A program made the translations under genes and the position numbers. From positions 59,593 through 123,592 of the forward strand of contig JAEYPB010000062.1 of the NCBI GenBank assembly GCA_023411175.1: a stretch of DNA of 64,000 bases, in the 5' to 3' direction. The notes beneath the pieces are model-generated. The model did no database searches. It was not told the origin of the DNA and saw only the letters and a list, made by a program, of their open reading frames with translations. The stretch's first letter is position 1, and every line of letters begins with the position of its first letter. Of this stretch, positions 57,330 through 64,000 are shown piece by piece. The stretch is from Bacillota bacterium. Lineage in GTDB: Bacteria > Bacillota > Clostridia > Christensenellales > Aristaeellaceae.

Positions 57330-58091
57330 TTAATCGGTATCAGAAAAGTCGAGCAGTGTCTGGACTGGCACGCGGCTCCCGATTAAGCCGAAATCCAGCA
57401 GCCTGTACTGCGCGGCTTCATTGGATACGTCGAACGTATCTGCCACCGTCAAAATCGCCATAATATCAAAATCAATTCCCTTCTCCTTCGGGAGACTATG
57501 TACGAGCTTGTACACCATGGAGCGGGGCATCAGGAGCGCCGACGCCATCCGATTCGCCTGCCACTCCATCCGATCCTCCGGCGTCCATTGCCGCACGTTT
57601 TTCTGCCGCAGGATACTCGGTCCATCCGCGCGGCATTGGATCATGGGTTCCCTAGCTACATCCCCGAAGCACAGCTGATTCGGGTCATAGGTAAAGCGTT
57701 CCGTATGAAAGATACCGTGGCCGCCCTCATGGCCCATGGTAAAGCGGTAACGGTGTTCCTTACCTTCTTCCAGCAGCGTATTGTCGATGATGACCGTCCC
57801 AGCCCGCGCGGCCATATAATCCGCCTCGTTCCTCTCGGGATCAAAGACAACCACGCGCCGGGTATCATTGAACACCGTCATGCCGAGATACCGCCCGTCA
57901 TTCGACAGGTATGCGAAATCCTGAACCAAGCCGAGGTAATCGCACAATAAACGGTCAACATCCAACGGAACCGGCTCTTTTAAGGCTTCCGGGTTAAAGT
58001 CTCGAACGAAAGCCTCACCAATTGTGTCAATTTCGTCCTTGCTGAGGATGGGAACACGGTGTTTGTCGTATCGGAGTCTGGGTCTAAGCAT
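57330..58091 (-). CDS. ImmA/IrrE-family metallopeptidase
   Basis: A 253-residue protein of peptidase family M78. The zinc motif is FTMGHEGGHGIFH (HExxH, near residue 119), in a domain that opens with FVRDFNPEALKEPVPLDVDR. ImmA-type proteases cleave the phage or ICE repressor to induce excision. The neighbouring XRE repressor is the likely target. The ATG at 58091 follows AAAGGGG, 8 bases after the repressor stop. It shares an operon with the repressor and ends at the terminator at 57290-57315. Confidence 0.9.
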   Translation of the reverse strand: MLRPRLRYDKHRVPILSKDEIDTIGEAFVRDFNPEALKEPVPLDVDRLLCDYLGLVQDFAYLSNDGRYLGMTVFNDTRRVVVFDPERNEADYMAARAGTVIIDNTLLEEGKEHRYRFTMGHEGGHGIFHTERFTYDPNQLCFGDVAREPMIQCRADGPSILRQKNVRQWTPEDRMEWQANRMASALLMPRSMVYKLVHSLPKEKGIDFDIMAILTVADTFDVSNEAAQYRLLDFGLIGSRVPVQTLLDFSDTD

Positions 58092-58099
58092 CCGGTCGT

Positions 58100-58474
58100 T
58101 TACCCCTTTCGTCTTTTCAGATCCGCGACGAAGGCCTCCCAATCTGTCTGATCAGCGCCCAGGTCGCGTGCCGTGCGAAGCGCCGCACTGACGTAATCTC
58201 TCTGCATAATGTACTCCGGCAAATCCGGCGCAACTTCACTCCGGCCCTTACCGGCCAAGTCGAACATGGTCCTCCTTTCGTCCTCGGTCATGGATGTGAT
58301 GTTCGCAAAAAGCTCCAGTTTATCCAGACTCAGCGGGTTTCTCCGGCCCTTCTCAACGTCGCTGTAATATGCGGGCGATACCTTCAGCGCCTCCGCCATC
58401 TGCCTGAGTGTGAATTTCCTGTCTTCGCGAATGCTTGTAATGTATGTGGCAAAGGTTCCTTCTCCGAGCTTCAT
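58100..58474 (-). CDS. XRE-family repressor (CI-like)
   Basis: A 124-residue DNA-binding protein. The helix-turn-helix near residues 18-60 reads FTLRQMAEALKVSPAYYSDV, EKGRRNPLSLDKLELFANI. A short helical C-terminal part follows. It has a consensus promoter with an operator-like site at its start, and is co-transcribed with the ImmA-like protease. It should keep the prophage silent until cleaved. Confidence 0.88.
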   Translation of the reverse strand: MKLGEGTFATYITSIREDRKFTLRQMAEALKVSPAYYSDVEKGRRNPLSLDKLELFANITSMTEDERRTMFDLAGKGRSEVAPDLPEYIMQRDYVSAALRTARDLGADQTDWEAFVADLKRRKG

Positions 58475-58517
58475 TTTACATTCTCCTAATCAATCTACTA
58501 AATTCTGATTTTGAAGA

Positions 58518-58553
58518 TCACGTCCTTCCTCGCTTCCGGTATCGGTATTCCAT
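58518..58553 (-). CDS. Possible 11-aa leader peptide before the repressor
   Basis: An ATG (58551-58553) follows GGGAGGTGG and opens the frame MEYRYRKRGRT, ending 43 bases before the repressor start. The ribosome site is stronger than that of the repressor. It might couple or attenuate repressor synthesis; chance is possible. Confidence 0.3.
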   Translation of the reverse strand: MEYRYRKRGRT

Positions 58554-58577
58554 TGAGACCACCTCCCGATCGCATTC

Positions 58578-58606
58578 ATGTGCGCGTGTAAGCTGTGCGG
58601 CATACA
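58578..58606 (-). promoter_or_regulatory. Operator-like site at the repressor promoter
   Basis: ATGTGCGCGTGTAAGC plus TGTGCGGCATACA on the plus strand. It lies just downstream of the -10 box, where bound repressor would block its own transcription. It matches the early-promoter site at 57251-57280. Confidence 0.5.
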
Positions 58607-58607
58607 T

Positions 58608-58636
58608 ATAATACACGGCAGTCGGCTCGATGTCAA
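58608..58636 (-). promoter_or_regulatory. Repressor (immunity) promoter
   Basis: On the minus strand TTGACA (58631-58636), 17 bases and TATTAT (58608-58613). It is the only strong promoter upstream of the repressor gene. Confidence 0.75.
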
Positions 58637-58890
58637 GGTCCTTTTTGCAAATAAGACTATGTTCGGGGGCGCAGGTTCTGGCCGACTCTGCCAGTTCGGG
58701 CTTGCTTTTTTGGGCGCTTTTCCAGCCTGAAATTACAGAGCGAATACTCCCGACCGATCAGACTTCCCCAGTTTCCGGTATAGTACTCCATGCTGCAGCA
58801 GGAGGAGTAATTAAATCTTTCCTTGTACGTAAAATATACATCTAATGCCGTTATTTACGCACTGCGTACCGGAAATAGTTTGGATAAAGA

Positions 58891-58919
58891 TTGAAATATG
58901 GCGATAAGTCCGTTATAAT
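58891..58919 (+). promoter_or_regulatory. Promoter of the hsd operon
   Basis: TTGAAA (58891-58896), 17 bases and TATAAT (58914-58919). Transcription should begin near 58926, giving a leader of about 160 bases before hsdR. Confidence 0.75.
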
Positions 58920-58969
58920 AGTTAATATGGTATGCTCGTGAGCAGTGTACCTTTCACAGGATGTCGAAT

Positions 58970-59005
58970 GGCACCCCATGAGCACTTGGCATCGGGTGCC
59001 TTTTT
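58970..59005 (+). terminator. Intrinsic terminator (attenuator) in the hsd leader
   Basis: GGCACCC (58970-58976) and GGGTGCC (58994-59000) enclose a second small stem (ATG..CAT) and are followed by TTTTT. It lies between the promoter and hsdR. A further stem (GGTA-TGCTC..GAGCA..TACC, 58929-58951) precedes it. Either it regulates hsd expression or the promoter makes a short RNA of about 80 bases. Confidence 0.7.
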
Positions 59006-59086
59006 AGCGCAGGTATAAGATTGATCGAGATGCGGCGTTACCGTGACAAGCAAACCAAATCAAAGACTTGAAAGCAGGTGAACTCA

Positions 59087-61780
59087 ATGACCCCGGAAGC
59101 AAAAGCGCGAATCGAAATAGATAAGAAGCTGACCGCCGCTGACTGGGATGTGCAGGATATGAGTGCGTTTAACCCTGCCGCCAAGTTGGGTGTTGCTGTG
59201 CGCGAATTCCACACGGATTCGGGTCCGGTGGACTATATGCTATTCGTGGACAGAAAGCCTGTCGGGGTCGTTGAAGCTAAACGAGCCGAGGAAGGTCAGA
59301 ACATTACCGTCCATGAAGCGCAATCACAGCGGTACGCCACAAGCGGCGTTCGATGGGCAGTCGGCGGTGTCAATATTCGCTTTGCTTACGAGTCCACAGG
59401 GATCATAACCCGCTTTACCGACTATAACGACATTAACGCCCGCTCCCGCGAGATGTTCTCTTTCCACCGCCCGGAAACCCTGCGCGACTGGTTGACCGAC
59501 ACCGATACTCTCCGTAATCGAATGCGGTCATTTCCCGCGTTTGATAACACTGGCTTCCGCGACTGCCAGACCACGGCTATTCTGAACCTGGAGCGGTCGT
59601 TTGGTGAAAACAAACCCCGTGCGCTGATTCAGATGGCTACCGGTGCCGGAAAGACCTACACGGCGATAACGACCGTCTACCGCTTACTGAAATTCGCCCG
59701 TGCCAAACGGGTGCTATTCCTTGTGGATACAAAGAACCTCGGCGTTCAGGCAGAGTCTGAATTCCGTGGCTATACACCGACAGATGACCAACGGCTGTTC
59801 ACGGAACTTTACGATGTCCGCCGACTGAACTCGCCGTCTATCCCGTCATCGGCGCAGGTTTGCATCAGCACGATACAGCGGATGTACTCCATCCTGCGCG
59901 GCGAGGAACTGGATGAGTCGCTTGAAGAAGAAAACCCAAATGAACATAAGACAACCGGCAGACCTCGCGAGGTACAGTATAACGCCAAGTACCCGCCGGA
60001 GTTCTTTGACTTCATTATCATAGACGAATGCCACCGATCCATTTATAACATCTGGCAGCAGGTGCTCGATTACTTTGACGCTTTCCAAATCGGCTTGACC
60101 GCCACGCCGGACAAGCGTACTTTCGGTTACTTTAACGAGAATGTGGTCAGTGAATACACCCACGAGCAAGCCGTTCTTGACAATGTCAATGTCGGCTTCG
60201 ATACCTTCATCATCGAAACGCAGATAACCAAAGGCGGTGCGACTATCTTCAAGCAAGTGGTTGAGAAGCGCGACCGCCTGACCCGCAGAAAGCGGTGGGA
60301 GATGCTCGATGAGGATGAAACCTATGCCGGGACACAGCTTGACCGCGACGTGGTAAACAAAAGCCAAATCCGCACGGTCATCCGCACATTCAAGGATAAG
60401 TTGCTCACCGAGATCTTCCCCGGCAGGACGGAAGTACCGAAGACGATTATCTTCGCTAAGACCGACAGCCATGCCGATGACATCATTCAGATCCTGCGCG
60501 ACGAATTCGGTGTCGGCAATGAGTTCTGCCGCAAAATCACCTATGGAGCAGACAAGCCGGAAACCATTCTGTCCGAGTTCCGCAATGGCTATAACCCGCG
60601 CATTGCTGTCACGGTTGATATGATTGCCACCGGCACGGACGTGAAGCCTGTTGAGTGCTTGCTCTTTATGCGCGATGTCCGAAGCCGTAACTATTTTGAA
60701 CAGATGAAAGGGCGCGGCACACGCACCCTCTCTGAGAACGACCTGAAGAATGTTTCGCCATCTGCTGTCGGCAACAAAGAGCGGTTTGTCATCGTTGACG
60801 CGGTCGGTGTCACGCAGTCGCTGAAAACAGACTCGCGTCCGCTCGAACGCCAGCCGACCGTGAGCCTGCATGATCTGATGCTGAATGTCGTAATGGGTGA
60901 CAACAGCGAGGACACGCTGACCACGCTTGCCGGACGTTTGACGAGGCTCGATAAGCAGTTAACTCCCGCCGAGCAAACGAAGTTCACGGCTACTTCCGGT
61001 GGTGCCACGATTACTGATGTAGCCAAGTCGCTCCTGAACGCCTTTGACGAGGACTTCATAGCAAGCAGCGGCAAAACAAGCGAGGAACTCGCTAAAGCGG
61101 CAACCGAGCCTTTCAACAACCCGAAGCTGCGCGAGTTTGTGGAAACCGCCCGCAAAGCCCATGACCAAATCATTGACAACATAAACCTGGACATGGTAAA
61201 CATCGCGGCTTGGAACGGCGACTACGAAACCAAGGCGAAGGAGTATATCGCCTCGTTCCGCATGTTCATCGAGGACAACAAAGACGAGATCACCGCGCTG
61301 TCGATCTTCTACACGGGCGCGTGGCGCACCCGCCCCGTGACCTATCAAATGATCGAGGAAGTCTATGACGGTATGCAAAAGGCGGGGGTTTCCCCTGAGC
61401 GACTGTGGAGCGCGTATACCATCGTCCGCAAGAACGATGTCAAGGCGAAGTCGCCGATAAACAAACTGATTGACATCGTGTCTCTGATACGCTTTGAACT
61501 GGGGCAGACCGCCGAACTGAAGCCCTACAGCGTAATCGTGGACTTCAACTTCAAGAAATGGGTGTTCGACAAGAACGCCGGACACGGGCAGTTCACCGAG
61601 GAGCAGATGACATGGCTTCGGTGGGTGAAAGACTTCATTGCCGAGTCGCTCGTGATAACCAAAGAGGACTTTGACCTCACCCCGTTCGTTGATCACGGCG
61701 GGCTTGGCAAGTTCTATCAACTCTTCGGCGATAAATACGAGACTCTGCTTGACGAGATGAATCTCGCTCTGGCGACGTAA
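59087..61780 (+). CDS. hsdR: Type I restriction enzyme, R (HsdR) subunit
   Basis: An 897-residue motor-nuclease. The N-terminal PD-(D/E)xK nuclease shows the core FVDRKPVGVVEAKRAEEG (near 60). The translocase has Walker A ATGAGKTYTAITTVYRLLKF (near 184), the DECHRS motif (near 312) and the second RecA fold with VTVDMIATGTDVKP and FEQMKGRGTRTL. The C-terminal region resembles the EcoEI-type HsdR end. The ATG at 59087 is preferred over a GTG three codons earlier because AGCAGG precedes it. It leads the hsdR-hsdS-hsdM operon. Confidence 0.93.
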   Translation: MTPEAKARIEIDKKLTAADWDVQDMSAFNPAAKLGVAVREFHTDSGPVDYMLFVDRKPVGVVEAKRAEEGQNITVHEAQSQRYATSGVRWAVGGVNIRFAYESTGIITRFTDYNDINARSREMFSFHRPETLRDWLTDTDTLRNRMRSFPAFDNTGFRDCQTTAILNLERSFGENKPRALIQMATGAGKTYTAITTVYRLLKFARAKRVLFLVDTKNLGVQAESEFRGYTPTDDQRLFTELYDVRRLNSPSIPSSAQVCISTIQRMYSILRGEELDESLEEENPNEHKTTGRPREVQYNAKYPPEFFDFIIIDECHRSIYNIWQQVLDYFDAFQIGLTATPDKRTFGYFNENVVSEYTHEQAVLDNVNVGFDTFIIETQITKGGATIFKQVVEKRDRLTRRKRWEMLDEDETYAGTQLDRDVVNKSQIRTVIRTFKDKLLTEIFPGRTEVPKTIIFAKTDSHADDIIQILRDEFGVGNEFCRKITYGADKPETILSEFRNGYNPRIAVTVDMIATGTDVKPVECLLFMRDVRSRNYFEQMKGRGTRTLSENDLKNVSPSAVGNKERFVIVDAVGVTQSLKTDSRPLERQPTVSLHDLMLNVVMGDNSEDTLTTLAGRLTRLDKQLTPAEQTKFTATSGGATITDVAKSLLNAFDEDFIASSGKTSEELAKAATEPFNNPKLREFVETARKAHDQIIDNINLDMVNIAAWNGDYETKAKEYIASFRMFIEDNKDEITALSIFYTGAWRTRPVTYQMIEEVYDGMQKAGVSPERLWSAYTIVRKNDVKAKSPINKLIDIVSLIRFELGQTAELKPYSVIVDFNFKKWVFDKNAGHGQFTEEQMTWLRWVKDFIAESLVITKEDFDLTPFVDHGGLGKFYQLFGDKYETLLDEMNLALAT

Positions 61781-61792
61781 GGAGACGCAAGT

Positions 61793-63097
61793 ATGGCTTT
61801 GCCACAAGGGTGGGCTTCAGAAACGGTCGATACACTTTTTACTGTTATTGGTGGCGGTACGCCTTCAACAAAAAACGCAGAATACTGGGGAGAGGCTGGA
61901 ACGCCATGGTTTTCAAGTGCTGACATTAGTGATGATGGTAAGATATCTACTCGGCGTTTCGTTACAGAAGCCGGATTAGCAAATTCAACCACGAATGTTG
62001 TTCCTAAAGACAGCATTATTGTCGTTACAAGAGTGGGACTTGGCAAAGTCGCTTTTTTGAAAGAGGCAATGTGCTTCAGCCAAGACAATCAAGCTTTGCT
62101 CCCACGTTATGCTGATGCTCTGGTCAACAAATATGTTTTCTACTGTTTGCATAATTCCATGCAAACGCTTAAATACTCAGGGCGCGGAACTACAATTTCC
62201 GGAATAACGAAGAAACAACTCACTGATTGCGCCTTTCCGCTCCCGCCCCTCGCCGAGCAGCACCGCATTGTCGCCAAAATCGACGCGCTGTTCTCCGAAC
62301 TGGACAAGGGTGTGGAGGTCTTGCAGACCGTGCGTCAGCAACTTCGGACGTATCGCCAAGCGGTGCTGAAGTGGGCGTTTGAGGGGCGTGAGTGGGATCT
62401 TGTTCCGATGTCGAATGTCACTTCGTTCGTTACATCTGGCTCGCGTGGTTGGGCGCAGTACTACTCTGATGAAGGTGCTAAGTTCATAAGAATAGGCAAT
62501 CTGACACGCGAGGGAATTCAGCTTCTGCTTGATGATATTCAATGCGTTTCTCTGCCAGACAAAGCTGAAGGACTGCGGTCTCTCTTGAAACATAATGATA
62601 TGTTAATTTCGATTACGGCGGACTTAGGCAGTATTGGTATTGTTCCCGCTAATCTCGGCGAAGCGTATATCAATCAACATATTGCTCTCACAAGATTTAG
62701 CAACCCTAAAACGGTGGTGTTTTATGCTTGGTATTTGAAGAGCCTTGGTGGTAGACAACGACTTTTAAAGAACCAGCGTGGTGGCGGTAAGCTCGGCCTG
62801 GGCTTGGACGATATTCGTGAAACACTTGTACCCTCAGTGTCTGAAGAAGAAGCGATTAATGTGGTAAGCGAAATCGAATCTCGTCTATCGGTCTGCGACA
62901 AGCTGGAGCAGATAGTTGACGAGAACCTTGCCAAGGCACAGGCTTTGCGGCAGAGCATACTGAAAAGAGCATTTGCCGGCAAACTCGTTCCGCAAGACCC
63001 GAACGACGAACCAGCCGAGAAACTGCTCGAACGAATAAAGGCGGCGAAAGCGACCGCCGCGACACAGACCACAAGCGCAAGGAGGAAACGGAAATGA
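61793..63097 (+). CDS. hsdS: Type I restriction enzyme, S (specificity) subunit
   Basis: A 434-residue DNA-recognition subunit. It has two target-recognition domains (about 10-150 and 205-345), each ending in a conserved helix region (PLPPLAEQHRIVAKIDALFS, SELDKGVEVLQTVR and VSEEEAINVVSEIESRLSVC). The C-terminus is basic. The two recognition halves set a bipartite DNA target that cannot be read from sequence. It starts 12 bases after hsdR, and its stop overlaps the hsdM start (ATGA). Confidence 0.92.
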   Translation: MALPQGWASETVDTLFTVIGGGTPSTKNAEYWGEAGTPWFSSADISDDGKISTRRFVTEAGLANSTTNVVPKDSIIVVTRVGLGKVAFLKEAMCFSQDNQALLPRYADALVNKYVFYCLHNSMQTLKYSGRGTTISGITKKQLTDCAFPLPPLAEQHRIVAKIDALFSELDKGVEVLQTVRQQLRTYRQAVLKWAFEGREWDLVPMSNVTSFVTSGSRGWAQYYSDEGAKFIRIGNLTREGIQLLLDDIQCVSLPDKAEGLRSLLKHNDMLISITADLGSIGIVPANLGEAYINQHIALTRFSNPKTVVFYAWYLKSLGGRQRLLKNQRGGGKLGLGLDDIRETLVPSVSEEEAINVVSEIESRLSVCDKLEQIVDENLAKAQALRQSILKRAFAGKLVPQDPNDEPAEKLLERIKAAKATAATQTTSARRKRK

Positions 63098-64000
63098 GTG
63101 AAACCAACGCTTCGGCGATTGTCGAGAAAGTATGGGGGTTGTGCGGCGTACTGCGCGACGACGGCGTGAGCTACGGCGACTACCTTGAACAGCTGACCTA
63201 TATGATTTTCCTGAAGATGGCTGACGAATATGCCAAGCCGCCGTACAACCGCAGCCTCGGAATCCCTGCGGATTATGCTTGGGGTAAACTTGCGCCGCTT
63301 GCCGGAGCGGAACTCGAAACGCAGTATGTCAAGACGCTCGAGGAACTCGGCAAACTGCCCGGAACGCTCGGTCGTATCTTCACAAAGGCACAGAATAAGA
63401 TCAGCAATGCCGCCTACTTGAAGCGCATCGTCACGATGATTGGCGCGGAAAGCTGGGTGTCGATGTCCGCCGATGTCAAGGGCGACATCTACGAGGGGCT
63501 GCTTGAAAAGAACGCCGCAGACGTGAAAAGCGGTGCGGGACAGTACTTTACGCCTCGTGCGCTCATTCGGGCAATCGTCGAGTGTATGCGTCCTGAGCCG
63601 ATGAAAACCGTGGTCGATCCGGCCTGCGGCACGGGAGGGTTTATCCTCGCGGCATACGATTATTTGACCGACTCGAAACACTATCAGCTTAACCGTGAGC
63701 AGCGGGCATTCCTGAAAAGCGGAGCGTTTCGCGGGTGGGAACTCGTGCAGAACACCTACCGCCTGTGCCTGATGAACCTGTTCCTGCATAACATCGGTGA
63801 AATTGAAGGTGAACCACCAATTACCAGAAACGACTCTTTGCTTGCCGACCCCGGCGAGAGGTTCGACTGTGTCCTCACAAACCCGCCGTTCGGCAAGAAG
63901 TCCTCGATGACATTCACCAATGATGAGGGCGAACAGGAAACCGAGGACTTGGTATATAACCGTCAGGACTTCTGGGCGACCGGCTCCAATAAGCAGCTGA
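63094..64000 (+). CDS. hsdM: Type I restriction enzyme, M (methyltransferase) subunit, 3' end missing
   Basis: The first 302 residues of HsdM. The N-terminal helical domain (SYGDYLEQLTYMIFLKMADE, near 32) is followed by QYFTPRALIRAIVECMRPEP, the AdoMet motif VVDPACGTGGFILAAYDY (near 170) and the catalytic CVLTNPPFGKKS (near 262). It should methylate adenine in the target set by HsdS. The ATG overlaps the hsdS stop. The gene runs off the right edge. Confidence 0.93.
   Translation, partial: MSETNASAIVEKVWGLCGVLRDDGVSYGDYLEQLTYMIFLKMADEYAKPPYNRSLGIPADYAWGKLAPLAGAELETQYVKTLEELGKLPGTLGRIFTKAQNKISNAAYLKRIVTMIGAESWVSMSADVKGDIYEGLLEKNAADVKSGAGQYFTPRALIRAIVECMRPEPMKTVVDPACGTGGFILAAYDYLTDSKHYQLNREQRAFLKSGAFRGWELVQNTYRLCLMNLFLHNIGEIEGEPPITRNDSLLADPGERFDCVLTNPPFGKKSSMTFTNDEGEQETEDLVYNRQDFWATGSNKQL

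Larger units (their letters stand above)
13313..58640. mobile_element. Siphovirus-type prophage with serine-recombinase integration
   Basis: All genes from the repressor (58474) to the recombinases (13354) run leftwards. They include complete modules for immunity, replication, packaging (TerS, TerL), HK97-type head, tail, lysis and integration. No essential gene is broken. Boundaries are approximate: the left end should lie between the recombinase stop and the AAA+ island promoter, and the right end between the repressor promoter and the hsd promoter. Serine-recombinase sites share only a few core bases, so no att repeat could be read. Confidence 0.88.
58475..59086. other. Right prophage end and hsd leader, gene-free
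   Basis: About 600 bases. The left part has the repressor promoter, operator-like site and a possible 11-codon leader. The middle (58640-58890) shows no supported gene; a 71-codon rightward frame lacks a ribosome site. The right part holds the hsd promoter and attenuator. The prophage attachment site should lie in this stretch, but nothing marks it. Confidence 0.5.

Noticed and set aside
58630..58845. 71-codon rightward frame between prophage and hsd operon
   Set aside because: No ribosome-binding site, no recognisable composition, and it begins on top of the repressor promoter.

Overview
The window is a GC-rich chromosomal segment of a spore-forming Clostridia-type Bacillota. The evidence is a SPOCS/DUF3794 sporulation-type gene at the left edge, strong AGGAGG ribosome-binding sites with frequent GTG/TTG starts, and a siphophage with Firmicutes-type modules. 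Genus cannot be read from the sequence. No rRNA, tRNA or CRISPR array was seen.

Left flank (1-13.3 kb), host genes: the DUF3794 gene; an MFS exporter with a consensus promoter and a possible leader ORF; a DUF998 membrane protein; a cytosolic [NiFe]-hydrogenase operon (cytochrome b5-like protein, small subunit, large subunit, maturation protease) divergent from a ferritin-like/cytochrome b5 fusion; a repeat-bearing lipoprotein; a PAP2 phosphatase/diacylglycerol kinase pair; a CmpB-like membrane protein lying between two degenerate repeats; and an AT-rich, translationally coupled pair made of an AAA+ ATPase and an unrecognised partner. That pair abuts the prophage and could be a defence island.

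Prophage (about 13.3-58.6 kb): every gene is read leftwards. In order of transcription it has an XRE repressor and ImmA protease with shared operator-like sites; small early genes and a sigma-like regulator; SNF2 helicase, family A DNA polymerase, primase/helicase and VRR-NUC; an HNH/terminase region in which seven genes (ParB-like, Mom-like DNA modification, ParB-methyltransferase, three small proteins and an AP2-HNH endonuclease) separate TerS from TerL; HK97-type portal, ClpP-like protease and capsid; connectors, tail tube, a -1 frameshift tail chaperone, and tape measure; two moron-like insertions; tail tip and fibres; holin and endolysin; and finally two tandem large serine recombinases. 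Head, tail, lysis, replication and integration modules are all present and open, so it looks intact. No attachment site could be identified.

Right flank (58.6-64 kb): a type I restriction-modification operon in the order hsdR-hsdS-hsdM. It has a consensus promoter followed by an intrinsic terminator before hsdR, which suggests attenuated expression. hsdM runs off the edge.

Best candidates for something undescribed are the AAA+ two-gene island, the palindrome-controlled three-gene moron (Phd-like/zinc-ribbon fusion, DUF6483, membrane protein), the independently promoted secreted Cys-repeat moron, the Mom/ParB-methyltransferase cluster, and a hydrogenase small subunit lacking one proximal-cluster cysteine.
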